Source of the DNA: Acidobacteriaceae bacterium
Lineage (GTDB): Bacteria; Acidobacteriota; Terriglobia; Terriglobales; Acidobacteriaceae
Direction: 5' to 3'
Length of the DNA: 35,032 nucleotides
Assembly: GCA_003132445.1 (NCBI GenBank)
Contig: PKXU01000090.1
Location: 31,351-66,382, forward strand
In this document: positions 1 through 7,828 of the stretch, one piece after another
Numbering within the stretch: the stretch's first letter is position 1
Layout of the letters: each line of letters opens with the position of its first letter
Made by a program: the position numbers and the translations under genes
Notes under the pieces: model-generated
Databases searched by the model: none
Told to the model about the DNA's origin: nothing
What the model saw: the letters and a program-made list of their open reading frames with translations, nothing else

Positions 1-1
1 C

Positions 2-178
2 GACGCCGGACATCGCACCCAGGTGTGGCTTGCGGTGAGCAACGATCCGGAGGCGAAAGTCTCAGGCGAATACTTCTATCACCTCCGGACTCGTGCGCCG
101 AAGCCCGCAACCCGCGACATCGAGATTCAGGAGGCGTTGCTCGATGCCTGCAAACGTCTCTCCGGAATAGAGATATGA
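2..178 (+). CDS. C-terminal end of a short-chain dehydrogenase/reductase (partial, 5' end outside window)
   Basis: An open frame runs in from the left edge and stops with TGA at 176-178, leaving 58 residues. The visible tail contains TQVWLAVSNDPEAKVSGEYF and ends in LLDACKRLSGIEI. It resembles the C-terminus of retinol-dehydrogenase-like SDR oxidoreductases, where the region after the Rossmann core reads 'WLA.S...VSG.YF'. The cofactor-binding and YxxxK parts lie outside the window, so the substrate cannot be judged. It converges on the P5C dehydrogenase gene with a 34-bp gap. The family call rests on a short tail and is moderately sure; that this is the end of a real gene is likely. Confidence 0.6.
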   Translation, partial: DAGHRTQVWLAVSNDPEAKVSGEYFYHLRTRAPKPATRDIEIQEALLDACKRLSGIEI

Positions 179-212
179 ACCCCACCCGTAGGAGAATTGC
201 AATCGCACTTTC

Positions 213-1799
213 TCAGATCTTCTCTCCCACAGATTTCGCCTGCGTGAACAGGTATAGATAATCCGGCCCGCCGGATTTGGAATCCGTGCCCGACATGTTG
301 AAGCCGCCGAAGGGATGCGCTCCCACCATAGCCCCCGTGCACTTGCGATTGATGTAGAGATTGCCGACGTGAAATTCCTGAATCGCGCGGTCGATCTTGT
401 CGCGTGACTTGGTGTAGACCGCGCCGGTCAGGCCGAATTCCGTGTCGTTGGCAATTTCGAGCGCGTGGTCGAAGCCGCGTGCTTTGATTACGGCCAGCAC
501 CGGGCCAAAGATTTCTTCCTGCTCAAGTTTCGATTTCGGCGGTATGTCGGCAAACACCGTGGGTCGAATGAAATAACCTTCGCCAGGCGCGCGCTCCCCG
601 CCCGTAATGAGCCGTCCGTCTTTCTTGCCTTGCTCAATGTAGCCGAGAATCGTCTTCATCGAACCTTCATTGATCACCGCACCCATGTTGGCATTTTCCG
701 CCGGATCCCCGACTTGAATTTTTTCTACGCGGCCTTTGAGTTGTTCGAGAAATTTGTCGTAGATGCGCTCATCGACAATCGCTCGCGAGCAGGCGGAGCA
801 CTTCTGGCCCTGAAAGCCGAAAGCGGATTGCGCCACGCCTTCGACGGCGGAGTCGATGTCGCAATCGGCATCGACGATGATCGCATCTTTGCCTCCCATT
901 TCAAGAATGGCGCGCTTGATCCAGATTTGGCCGGGAGCCTGCGTGGCCGCAGCTTTGTTGATGTGCAGACCAACCTCGCGCGAACCGGTGAAGGCAATGA
1001 AGCGAGTTTTGGCATGCGCGACCACCGCATCGCCGAAGCTTGCGCCAGCGCCGGGACAAAAATTGACCACGCCTTCGGGCATTCCCGCTTCTTCGAGCAA
1101 CTCGACAAACTTTGCAGCGATGGTGGGCGAATCGCTCGACGGCTTTAGGATCACCGTATTGCCGCTGACGATTGAAGCCAGCGTCATCCCCGCCATGATC
1201 GCGCAAGGAAAATTCCACGGAGGAATCACGGCGCCAACGCCGAGCGGAATGTACAAGAGCGAATCGTGTTCGCCGGGCAACTGAATGGGAGTTTGCGCCT
1301 GTGAGAAGCGCAGCGCCTCGCGGGCATAAAATTCGCAGAAATCGATAGTCTCGGAAACATCGGCGTCGGCCTCAGCCCAATTCTTGCTGACTTCGAAAAC
1401 CAGCCAGGCCATGAATTCCATTTTGCGCTGGCGCAACAGGTCGCCGACTCGAAAGACGAGGCTGGTGCGCTCTTCCACCGTAGTGCGACTCCAGGATTCG
1501 AAAGCTGCGAGCGCAGCCTTTATCGCGGGCTCTACATGTTCCTTCCCTGCTTTCTGATGAGTTCCGATAATCTGCGAGGGCTGCGACGGGTTCAGAGACT
1601 TAATCTTGTCGGTAGTCTTGATTCGTTTGCCGCCGATGATCAAGTCATATTCATGCCCCAACTGCGCACGGACTTTGGCGATGGCGGAGCGCATGCGGCG
1701 CGCATTTTCTTCATTGCGAAAATCAAAGAAGGGCTCGGTGACAAACGGACCTTCATGCAGAGTCGTGCGTGGCCGGACAGGGGGTTCAGCGATTGCCAT
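213..1799 (-). CDS. pruA: L-glutamate gamma-semialdehyde (1-pyrroline-5-carboxylate) dehydrogenase
   Basis: This 528-residue aldehyde dehydrogenase oxidises glutamate semialdehyde to glutamate with NAD, the second step of proline catabolism, in the cytosol. Visible ALDH landmarks are PPWNFP with the oxyanion Asn196, the nucleotide loop FTGSREVG near 270-277, the general base Glu300 in LEMGGKD and the catalytic Cys334 in GQKCSACSR. The C-terminal block with NRKCTGAMVGAHPFGG and SGTDSKSGG is typical of P5C dehydrogenases rather than other ALDHs, and the N-terminal extension (EPFFDF, YDLIIGGKRI) also fits stand-alone RocA/PruA proteins. AAGGAA lies about 9 bases before the ATG and supports this start. 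No proline dehydrogenase gene is in the window, so the enzyme is not fused as PutA and is not locally paired. Confidence 0.93.
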   Translation of the reverse strand: MAIAEPPVRPRTTLHEGPFVTEPFFDFRNEENARRMRSAIAKVRAQLGHEYDLIIGGKRIKTTDKIKSLNPSQPSQIIGTHQKAGKEHVEPAIKAALAAFESWSRTTVEERTSLVFRVGDLLRQRKMEFMAWLVFEVSKNWAEADADVSETIDFCEFYAREALRFSQAQTPIQLPGEHDSLLYIPLGVGAVIPPWNFPCAIMAGMTLASIVSGNTVILKPSSDSPTIAAKFVELLEEAGMPEGVVNFCPGAGASFGDAVVAHAKTRFIAFTGSREVGLHINKAAATQAPGQIWIKRAILEMGGKDAIIVDADCDIDSAVEGVAQSAFGFQGQKCSACSRAIVDERIYDKFLEQLKGRVEKIQVGDPAENANMGAVINEGSMKTILGYIEQGKKDGRLITGGERAPGEGYFIRPTVFADIPPKSKLEQEEIFGPVLAVIKARGFDHALEIANDTEFGLTGAVYTKSRDKIDRAIQEFHVGNLYINRKCTGAMVGAHPFGGFNMSGTDSKSGGPDYLYLFTQAKSVGEKI

Positions 1800-1921
1800 G
1801 GGAAGGAATTCCTTTCGAGGATAAAAGATCGAATATGACTTTGATTAGTTTACACCGCATAAAGTCGCGACGGCTGGCGAGTAAGGCCTTCGCAAGCCGG
1901 GGAGTTCGAGTAAAATCAGTT

Positions 1922-2346
1922 ATGGCACACTTGGGAGACGTGATCGAGCACCTGCATCACACCTTACCCCTGATGCAGGAGTTGCACCGGGTGCCGAAGC
2001 CGGGTGCGAAGGCCGTGATTCGCGTTCCCCACGGGGCCAGCGACGATGCCTGGGAAGATCCTACCCATCTGCGTGGCTATTTCCAGTCCAGTTTCGGCTA
2101 TTTCTCGCAACAGTTTTACTGGCGGGCCGACTATCACTATCGCGGCGACGGCAGGTGGAGACGCTGTATTTGATCGTGAACAAGCAGGTCTATGCGGGAA
2201 TGACCGCCGCAGCGATCATGAAAGACCTGGCGAACCAGCGCAACGTTGTGCAGGAAATGGTGGCGCACATGCGCGCGGTGAAGCCCATTCGCGAGCCGCG
2301 CCGCGAGTTGCAAGTACAACCCCGTATCGAAATTTTTCTGGCCTAG
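1922..2346 (+). pseudogene. Class I SAM-dependent methyltransferase remnant (5' truncated, frameshifted)
   Basis: Frame 2 from about 1922 encodes HLGDVIEHLHHTLPLMQEL, then KPGAKAVIRVPHG, SDDAWEDPTHLRGYF and FYWRADYHYRGD. This matches the second half of class I methyltransferases (the '..EHL' and 'KPGG' strand region). After GAC at 2147-2149 the frame is lost. Homology-like sequence resumes in frame 1 at CAG 2152 as QVETLYLIVNKQVYAG and continues through VKPIREPRRELQ to TAG at 2344-2346. Restoring one base before GG at 2150-2151 would give a Trp codon (RGD-W-QVETL) and rejoin both parts. The glycine-rich SAM-binding motif I expected upstream is not visible in any frame between 1800 and 1922. 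It is therefore either a decayed gene or a short fragment with an indel error. Confidence 0.7.
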
Positions 2347-2485
2347 TCAATTCCAAGATTGCTACACCCAGCAAACTCCAATCCTCTCCTCATTCATCGC
2401 CACCTCCCAGCATTCCAATGCCAGGTGTTAAACTCAAACGTTTTCTTGCATGGACAGGCGCGGTCATGACTGCCGAGGTGGATTG

Positions 2486-3334
2486 GTGGACATCAAGAAA
2501 GTTGGAGTTGTCGGCGCGGGCACCATGGGCAACGGCATTGCGCATGTGTTTGCGCGCGGAGGATACAACGTCGTGCTGTGCGACGTGGAACAGCGTTTTC
2601 TGGAACGCGGCATCGCGACCATCACCAAGAATCTTGATCGCGAAGTGGCAAAAAACAAAGTCACTGCGGACGACAAGGCTGCGGCGTTGCGCCGCATTCA
2701 GCCAGTGACCGATCGCAGTAAATTGGCGGAGTGCGACTTTGTCATCGAAGCTGCGACCGAAAAATTTGAGATCAAAACAGAAATCTTTCGCGATCTTGAC
2801 CGGCTAACTCGTCCGGAAATTATTTTGGCTTCGAATACTTCGTCCATTTCTATTACCAGGCTTGCCGCGCAGACCAAGCGGCCCGAGAAAGTGATTGGCA
2901 TGCACTTTTTTAATCCCGTGCCGGTCGTGAAACTCGTGGAGGTCATTCGCGGCCTGGCGACTTCTCCGGAAACTTTTACCACCGTGCGCGAACTGGCCGT
3001 GAAGCTGGAAAAAACGCCGGTCGAAGTGAACGACGCGCCCGGCTTCGTTTCCAACCGGGTGCTGATGCCGTTGCTGAACGAGGCAATGTATGCCGTCATG
3101 GAAGGCGTCGCCACGGCCGAAGCGGTCGACGAAGTATTCAAGCTGGGAATGGCGCATCCCATGGGCCCACTCACGCTGGCCGATTTTATTGGACTCGACG
3201 TTTGCCTCGACATCATGCGCGTACTGCAGAGTGGGCTGGGCGATCCCAAGTACCGGCCATGTCCGCTGCTCATCAAGATGGTCGACGCGGGATGGCTGGG
3301 GCGGAAGACCGGGCGAGGGTTTTACACATATTGA
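2486..3334 (+). CDS. hbd: 3-hydroxyacyl-CoA (3-hydroxybutyryl-CoA) dehydrogenase
   Basis: The enzyme oxidises (S)-3-hydroxyacyl-CoA with NAD, or runs in reverse, in short-chain beta-oxidation or butyrate/PHB-type metabolism in the cytosol. The Rossmann motif [17 protein letters not shown] starts at about residue 9. The catalytic block [17 protein letters not shown] holds the His and Glu of the dyad, and DAPGFVSNR and [16 protein letters not shown] are also typical. The protein ends in GRGFYTY like most family members. The frame is open back to an ATG at 2450, but I chose GTG 2486 because GAGGTGG lies just upstream and it gives 282 residues starting (M)[11 protein letters not shown], the usual length and N-terminus. 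It stands alone, with no thiolase or crotonase beside it, so its pathway is undetermined. Confidence 0.92.
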   Translation: MDIKKVGVVGAGTMGNGIAHVFARGGYNVVLCDVEQRFLERGIATITKNLDREVAKNKVTADDKAAALRRIQPVTDRSKLAECDFVIEAATEKFEIKTEIFRDLDRLTRPEIILASNTSSISITRLAAQTKRPEKVIGMHFFNPVPVVKLVEVIRGLATSPETFTTVRELAVKLEKTPVEVNDAPGFVSNRVLMPLLNEAMYAVMEGVATAEAVDEVFKLGMAHPMGPLTLADFIGLDVCLDIMRVLQSGLGDPKYRPCPLLIKMVDAGWLGRKTGRGFYTY

Positions 3335-3341
3335 TAATTGT

Positions 3342-3369
3342 TGATTTTTGATTGCTGATTGCTGATCGA
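3342..3369 (+). repeat. Heptad tandem repeat, TGATNNN x4
   Basis: Four consecutive 7-bp units start at 3342, 3349, 3356 and 3363: TGATTTT, TGATTGC, TGATTGC, TGATCGA. The array begins 7 bp after the stop codon of the hydroxyacyl-CoA dehydrogenase gene. It is one of several 7-bp-period arrays in gaps of this window, each with its own sequence. Confidence 0.7.
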
Positions 3370-3419
3370 ACATCCCTCTCTTGCTGGCGCTGTGTAACGC
3401 ACAATCAGAGATGACGACA

Positions 3420-3477
3420 GGGATTCTTCGACTCCGCCGGAACTCGCGTTGCGACTTCCGCTCCGCTCAGAATGACA
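3420..3477. repeat. Interspersed repeat element, copy 1 (GGGATYCTTCGACT...CGCTCAGRATGACA)
   Basis: This roughly 58-bp intergenic element has termini GGGATTCTTCGACT and CGCTCAGAATGACA. Both are nearly identical to the termini of a second copy at 26219-26281, while the interior differs. Translated elements of this kind give spurious peptides with CHPERS and KSKDP, which I know as a recurrent intergenic repeat in acidobacterial and related genomes. No coding function is expected. Confidence 0.7.
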
Positions 3478-3514
3478 ATTCTGGAATCTGCTTGAATCTG
3501 CTCTCGGGATAAAG

Positions 3515-3865
3515 ATGAAAACTCAGGGAAAGGGCGATGCGTGGTTTTATCTGCTGGCTGCGCTGTGCGGGGTGGGAACGGGCTGCGCCGACGTTATTGT
3601 TAACGATCTTTTATTTACGGCATTGCTGGTGCTGTCCGCGAATATTCTGCTGGGAATGCTGCGGCCGCGCTGGCCCTGGCGCTGGGTGCTGGTCGTGGGA
3701 GCGTGTATCCCGCTAACCGAAGTGGCTGCGTATGTGATTCTCACGGTGAAGCCCACGCGGGCTCAGGTGTACGGATCCTATCTGGCATTTCTTCCCGGAA
3801 TCGCAGGCGCGTACGGCGGAGCGATCCTGCGTCATGTGATGGATAACTTGCGGCAGGGAAAGTAG
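3515..3865 (+). CDS. Small integral membrane protein, unknown function
   Basis: This 116-residue ORF starts with ATG and MKTQGKGDAWFYLL. Three or four hydrophobic stretches are visible: roughly 11-28 (FYLLAALCGVGTGCADVI), 32-47 (LFTALLVLSANILLGM), 56-76 (WVLVVGACIPLTEVAAYVIL) and 87-105 (YLAFLPGIAGAYGGAIL). Charged residues cluster at the two ends (KTQGKGD; RHVMDNLRQGK), as expected for a small inner-membrane protein. I do not recognise a family. Heptad arrays sit on both sides, 7 bp after the preceding gene and 2 bp after this one, so it is probably transcribed alone. That it is a real gene is likely from its length and composition; no role can be assigned. Confidence 0.6.
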   Translation: MKTQGKGDAWFYLLAALCGVGTGCADVIVNDLLFTALLVLSANILLGMLRPRWPWRWVLVVGACIPLTEVAAYVILTVKPTRAQVYGSYLAFLPGIAGAYGGAILRHVMDNLRQGK

Positions 3866-3867
3866 AG

Positions 3868-3923
3868 CGGCTTCCGGCTTCCGGCTTGCGGCTTGCGGCT
3901 TGCGGCTTCCGGCTTGCGGCTTT
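3868..3923 (+). repeat. Perfect heptad tandem array, CGGCTTN x8
   Basis: Eight uninterrupted 7-bp units (CGGCTTC, CGGCTTC, CGGCTTG x3, CGGCTTC, CGGCTTG, CGGCTTT) begin 2 bp after the preceding stop codon. Only the seventh base varies. The complementary unit (GAAGCCG) occurs at 5020-5047 and 28081-28101. Confidence 0.9.
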
Positions 3924-4019
3924 TCCGTGCTGAGTTCGGAAGCTGGTATTCAGATCTCAGCTTGACAGCTTGCGATCAGCGGCCTTCGTGACTGGTTATA
4001 TTAGCTCGCGGGGATTGTG

Positions 4020-4961
4020 ATGAAGCTTCTGCTCTTTGCGTTCTGTGTTGCGTTTGCGTTTGGCTGTCCGAGCGCGCAGACGCCAGTCTGGCAGCCATCG
4101 TCGGGACATACGCAAGTGCCGATATGGCCGGGCCCCGCGCCTGATGCGGCGCGTGTCGCCGGGCCGGAGGTCGCCACGACGAGGGTGAAGGACCATTTGG
4201 TCGCCGGCAGGCCATGGGTTTACATCGGCAAGGTCTCCCGGCCCACGATGACGGTCTACCCGCCAACAGGAAAGAATACGGGCGCAGCGGTAGTCGTGTT
4301 TCCTGGCGGAGGGTATTGGATTCTGGCCATCGACCTCGAAGGTACCGAGGTCTGTGACTGGCTGACGTCCAAGGGAATCACGTGTGTGCTGTCGAAGTAT
4401 CGCGTGCCGGGTGAGGGACTGTTTCCGAGATCAGGTCCATATCCCAAATCACCGATGGCGCTGGAAGATGCGCAGAGAACGGTGGGCTTGGTGCGCTTTC
4501 ACGCCGCGGAGTGGCATATCGATCCGCACAAGATTGGAGTGCTTGGGTTTTCGGCAGGCGGGCATCTGGTAGCAGCGATCAGCACACATTTTGAGAAGCG
4601 CTTGTACCAGTCTTTGGACGCGGCCGACAAAGAAAGCTGCCGCCCGGATTTTGCCGTGGCTCTTTATCCGGGGCATATGCTGCAGAATACGTCTAAACCT
4701 TTTGAGTTGAATCCGTATGTTCCGGTGACGCGCGAGGCGCCGCCTACGTTTATTGTGCAAGCGGAAGATGACCCCGTTGACCCCGTACAGAACTCGCTGG
4801 TCTACTACACTGCGCTGAAGAAGGCTAAGGTTCCCGTAGAAATGCATCTGTATGCGCAAGGCGGACACGCGTTTGGGTTGCGGCGCACGAAGCTTCCGAT
4901 AACGGCATGGCCTCACTTAGTGGAAACTTGGCTAGGAACGATCGCAATGATTCTGAAGTGA
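4020..4961 (+). CDS. Secreted alpha/beta-hydrolase, acetylxylan-esterase/BD-FAE-like
   Basis: A hydrophobic leader (MKLLLFAFCVAFAFGCPSAQ) indicates export; the Cys in FGCPS could make it a lipoprotein, but the site is not a clear lipobox. The mature part has the fold's markers: the oxyanion loop VVFPGGGYW, the nucleophile elbow GFSAGGHL, an acidic residue in QAEDDPVDP and the catalytic His in QGGHAFGLR. 'WPG.AP' near the N-terminus and 'MTVYPP' before the oxyanion loop are typical of polysaccharide-directed esterases annotated as endo-1,4-beta-xylanase B-like or acetyl esterases. It probably removes acyl groups from plant or microbial polysaccharides outside the cytoplasm. An in-frame GTG at 4017 directly precedes the ATG and cannot be excluded as start. 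It stands alone, with no xylanase nearby. Confidence 0.85.
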   Translation: MKLLLFAFCVAFAFGCPSAQTPVWQPSSGHTQVPIWPGPAPDAARVAGPEVATTRVKDHLVAGRPWVYIGKVSRPTMTVYPPTGKNTGAAVVVFPGGGYWILAIDLEGTEVCDWLTSKGITCVLSKYRVPGEGLFPRSGPYPKSPMALEDAQRTVGLVRFHAAEWHIDPHKIGVLGFSAGGHLVAAISTHFEKRLYQSLDAADKESCRPDFAVALYPGHMLQNTSKPFELNPYVPVTREAPPTFIVQAEDDPVDPVQNSLVYYTALKKAKVPVEMHLYAQGGHAFGLRRTKLPITAWPHLVETWLGTIAMILK

Positions 4962-5019
4962 TTCGTAGTCAGATGTCGCCTTCGGAATTACCTGTGCCTC
5001 CGCGTGAAGGCAAAATCCA

Positions 5020-5047
5020 GAAGCCGAGAGCCGAGAGCCGGAAGCCC
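5020..5047 (+). repeat. Heptad tandem repeat, (G/A)(A/G)AGCC(G/C) x4
   Basis: Four 7-bp units, GAAGCCG, AGAGCCG, AGAGCCG and GAAGCCC, lie in the gap between the alpha/beta-hydrolase and the metallo-hydrolase. GAAGCCG is the reverse complement of the CGGCTTC unit at 3868-3923. Confidence 0.65.
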
Positions 5048-5103
5048 GCTCTTAGGTATCGGGCTGCCCAAAAAGTTACTCCCGATTCACAGGCTGGGCG
5101 CGT

Positions 5104-5919
5104 ATGCTGGCGAGCATGAGTGTGTGTGTGTCGATGCTGGCCAGCGGCAGCCGCGGCAATTGCGCCGTGGTGGCCAGCGCCAGCGCGAAAATTCTGGTCG
5201 ATGCTGGCATCTCCTGCCGAGAGACTTTCAAGCGCATGAAGTCGCTGGGCGAAGATCCGCATACGCTCTCGGCAATTCTCATCACGCACGAGCATTCCGA
5301 TCACATCTACGGACTGGCAACGCTGGCGAAGAAGCTGCACATTCCCGTCTTTATGACGGGGGCAACGCACCAGGCGTGGGCTCGCGCGATGCGCAATGAA
5401 AAAGGCGCGCGGCCGCAACTGGAAAAATTCGAGCTCTTCGAATCGGGCCATCGCTTTCAAGTGGGCGACATTGAAGTCCGGCCATTCACCATTCCACACG
5501 ATGCCGCGGATCCGGTCGGATTCACCTTCCGGGCCGAAGGTATCAAGGTTGGCATTGCCACCGATTTGGGATATTTGCCAGTGAGCGTGCGCGATCATCT
5601 ACGGGGCTGTGATGTGCTGGTCATGGAATCGAATCACGATCTCGAAATGCTGCGCGGAGGGCCTTACCCGTGGTCGGTAAAACAGCGCGTGATGAGCCGC
5701 GTGGGGCACCTGTCGAACCTGGCTCTCGCCGATTTCCTCACAAGGGACTATGATAACAGTGCGACGTTTGTGGTGCTGGCGCATCTGTCAGAGCAGAATA
5801 ATCATCCGGAAATAGCGCGGAGAGAGGCGGAAAAAGCGCTCTCCACGCGCGGCGGTTTGTTCCATAATCGGGTGCTCCTGGCGTCGCAAACTGAGGCCCT
5901 GGAACCGATTCGCCTGTAG
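5104..5919 (+). CDS. MBL-fold metallo-hydrolase, WalJ/YycJ-like
   Basis: This 271-residue metallo-beta-lactamase-fold protein opens with a strand-loop of the type LASGSRGNCAVV, which with VDAGISCRET marks the YycJ/WalJ branch. The metal-binding motif THEHSDH is at residues 61-67. Further ligand candidates are the His in FTIPHDAADP, the Asp in GIATDLGY and the His near SNHDLEML. Family members are cytosolic dinuclear-metal exonucleases or phosphodiesterases linked to cell-wall and genome maintenance; no walR/walK neighbours are present here. Start choice is uncertain. The ATG at 5104 gives MLASMSVCVSM, while the ATG at 5116 gives MSVCVSMLASGS, closer to the usual N-terminus; neither has a strong ribosome binding site. 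Function within the fold is inferred. Confidence 0.88.
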   Translation: MLASMSVCVSMLASGSRGNCAVVASASAKILVDAGISCRETFKRMKSLGEDPHTLSAILITHEHSDHIYGLATLAKKLHIPVFMTGATHQAWARAMRNEKGARPQLEKFELFESGHRFQVGDIEVRPFTIPHDAADPVGFTFRAEGIKVGIATDLGYLPVSVRDHLRGCDVLVMESNHDLEMLRGGPYPWSVKQRVMSRVGHLSNLALADFLTRDYDNSATFVVLAHLSEQNNHPEIARREAEKALSTRGGLFHNRVLLASQTEALEPIRL

Positions 5920-5953
5920 CCGGTCTGATTGGTTCGAGCACGTTCGTCCCATC

Positions 5954-6397
5954 ATGAGTCAGCAGTGCATTGATCCAATCGTAGGCAAAATCCTGGCGGG
6001 CTGGCGCTACGATATTTCCGGCCTGGCGCCGGAGATGCGCGGCGACTATGAGAGCCATCTCGCAGAGTGCGAACACTGTCGCAGCCGCCAGCAGATTCAT
6101 CGCGTTATCGACGTCGGGCTCATCGCATTGGCCTCAATTTCTGCAGGAGTATTCCTGTTAGCCTTTGGCGTGATCTGGCACCTCGGACCGCGCCATGCCT
6201 TCTGGCTGGAGATTGCCGCGCTGGCCGGATTCGCTCTTTCTGCGTTGATCTGGCTGGGGGTAGCCGTGGCTACGCCCGCGCCGGTCACCGTTCTGGACGC
6301 AGCCAAAGAAGGCGCGCGGCGCGTCCACGACCGCCTGCCGGAAGAAATTCGGCAACGTCTTCCCGAAGAGTTGCGCATCAAAATTACCGGCACATAA
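5954..6397 (+). CDS. Membrane protein with zinc-finger (zf-HC2-like) N-terminus
   Basis: The 147-residue product has ESHLAECEHCRSR near residues 34-46, giving the His-x3-Cys-x2-Cys pattern of the anti-sigma-factor zinc finger. Two hydrophobic helices follow, at about 53-73 (VGLIALASISAGVFLLAFGV) and 82-103 (FWLEIAALAGFALSALIWLGV). The charged C-terminal tail includes the repeated RLPEEIRQ/RLPEELRI. This layout (cytosolic zinc finger, then membrane helices) fits anti-sigma-like or sensor proteins, but no ECF sigma gene adjoins, so an anti-sigma role is only a possibility. It starts 34 bp after the metallo-hydrolase stop and could be co-transcribed with it. Confidence 0.65.
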   Translation: MSQQCIDPIVGKILAGWRYDISGLAPEMRGDYESHLAECEHCRSRQQIHRVIDVGLIALASISAGVFLLAFGVIWHLGPRHAFWLEIAALAGFALSALIWLGVAVATPAPVTVLDAAKEGARRVHDRLPEEIRQRLPEELRIKITGT

Positions 6398-6582
6398 CCG
6401 CACATAAATGCAGCGCGGAGTACAATTCCGCCGTAAAATCTTCTCTGCAAGTCCCTCTCCGTCGGGCCGAGAATATCCGTCTGGAATCCGGGCAACACGA
6501 TCAGGACAAAATAAATCCACACTACACGATTCAGAGCGCATGATTCAGAAAATCTGAGTCAGACACCATTTCGCACACACCC

Positions 6583-6993
6583 ATGACCAAGGCTCTTAAG
6601 ACGCTGCGCGTTGTGCAGTTCGCAATGCTGGCCAGCGTGGCGCTCTACTGGATTGTGGGTGAAGTGGTCAGGCCGTTCGCCCGGCCGCTCGATCCCACCT
6701 TGAGTTACTTGTTTACGACTGTGGGCGTGGCCATTGTTGGAATGATCTTTGTAGTGCGGCGAACGCTGGTGCTGCGGGCAGCGGACAGTCTGGCGGCGCA
6801 TCCTGACGATCAGCTCAGTCTCGGTCACTGGAGAACGGGATACATTGCGACTTATGTTCTATGCGAGGCGCTGGCCTTATTCGGATTGATCCTGCGCTTT
6901 CTTGGAGGTCCCCTGGCGCAGAGTGTGCCCTACTACCTGGGCGGCTTTGTGTTGTTGTGGTTCTTTCGGCCGAAACTGCCGGTTCGGCATTAA
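6583..6993 (+). CDS. Conserved-looking integral membrane protein, unknown function
   Basis: This 136-residue ORF starts MTKALKTLRVVQF and has four apparent membrane helices: about 12-26 (QFAMLASVALYWIVG), 40-58 (LSYLFTTVGVAIVGMIFVV), 88-106 (YIATYVLCEALALFGLILR) and 113-128 (SVPYYLGGFVLLWFF). A hydrophilic loop between helices 2 and 3 holds ADSLAAHPDDQLSLGHWRTGY. The tail RPKLPVRH is basic, suggesting a cytosolic C-terminus. I do not recognise a named family. It lies between the zinc-finger protein and map, all on the same strand, but with gaps of 185 and 91 bp. Hydropathy and codon quality support a genuine gene. Confidence 0.6.
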   Translation: MTKALKTLRVVQFAMLASVALYWIVGEVVRPFARPLDPTLSYLFTTVGVAIVGMIFVVRRTLVLRAADSLAAHPDDQLSLGHWRTGYIATYVLCEALALFGLILRFLGGPLAQSVPYYLGGFVLLWFFRPKLPVRH

Positions 6994-7007
6994 TTTTCCC
7001 TTGTTCT

Positions 7008-7067
7008 TTCCAGGCACTATCAGTCCAGGCATTATCATTCCAGCATCACATTCCAGGCATTTATGAT
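7008..7067 (+). repeat. Imperfect ~14-bp tandem repeat upstream of map
   Basis: Four degenerate units built on TCCAGGCATTATCA begin at about 7008, 7024, 7039 and 7052, each 13-16 bp long (roughly two heptads). They end 17 bp before the map start codon and so occupy the promoter/leader position of that gene. Confidence 0.6.
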
Positions 7068-7084
7068 GTTCTTGAGGCGAGCGA

Positions 7085-7828
7085 ATGTCGATTAACGAGC
7101 CTGAAGAACTCGCAGGGATGCGCGCGGCCGGCGCCGTGGTGCGTTTAATGCTGCAAGCGATGAAGGACGCAGTGCGGCCGGGAATTACCACCGCTGAACT
7201 CGATGAAGTAGGCGCCGGCGTGATGCGCCAGCATGGAGCGAAGTCCGCGCCGGCAATGGTCTACGGCTTTCCCGGCGTGAGCTGCATCAGTCTGAATGAC
7301 GAAGCGGTGCACGGCATTCCCGGTCCGCGCGCGTTGAAAGATGGCGATCTGATCAAGCTCGATGTCACGATTGAGAAAGACGGTTTCATGGCCGACGCCG
7401 CTTTAAGCGTTCCGGTCGGCGCTGTGACCGAGGAGCGCAAGAATCTTGTGGCATGCGCGGAACGTGCCTTCGCCAAGGCCATGCTGGCGGCGCGCGCCGG
7501 CTTTCGAGTTTGGGAGATTGGACGCGCCGTGGAGCGTGAAGTCCGGCGCAGCGGATTTTCTGTGATTCGCGAACTCGCAGGGCACGGGATTGGCAGGACC
7601 ATTCATGAATCGCCGCGCGTCCCAAACTATGCCGACGCTCGGGATAATCAGATGCTTACCGAAGGCCTGGTCATTACCGTCGAGCCGATTATTGCGGCAG
7701 GATCGGGCCGGTTGTTCGTCGCGGCAGATGGCTGGACAATCGTCACCGCCGATCACCGGCCGTCGGCGCACTATGAACACACGCTTGTGATCACAAAGGG
7801 TGCACCGATCCTGCTAACGGCGGCGTAG
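7085..7828 (+). CDS. map: Methionine aminopeptidase, type I
   Basis: This cytosolic enzyme removes the initiator methionine from nascent proteins. All five metal ligands of the pita-bread fold are visible: Asp93 (KLDVT), Asp104 (FMADAAL), His167 (GHGIG), Glu200 (TVEPII) and Glu231 (HYEHT). The substrate-side His76 is in NDEAVHGIPG. At 247 residues without an N-terminal zinc finger or SH3-like extension, it is the short type Ia form. ATG 7085 gives the usual opening (MSINEPEELAGMRAAG); the sequence just before it (TTGAGGCGAGCG) offers GAGG as ribosome binding site. No adk, secY or infA neighbours are present, so this is not the ribosomal-operon copy and may be a second map in the genome. Confidence 0.95.
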   Translation: MSINEPEELAGMRAAGAVVRLMLQAMKDAVRPGITTAELDEVGAGVMRQHGAKSAPAMVYGFPGVSCISLNDEAVHGIPGPRALKDGDLIKLDVTIEKDGFMADAALSVPVGAVTEERKNLVACAERAFAKAMLAARAGFRVWEIGRAVEREVRRSGFSVIRELAGHGIGRTIHESPRVPNYADARDNQMLTEGLVITVEPIIAAGSGRLFVAADGWTIVTADHRPSAHYEHTLVITKGAPILLTAA

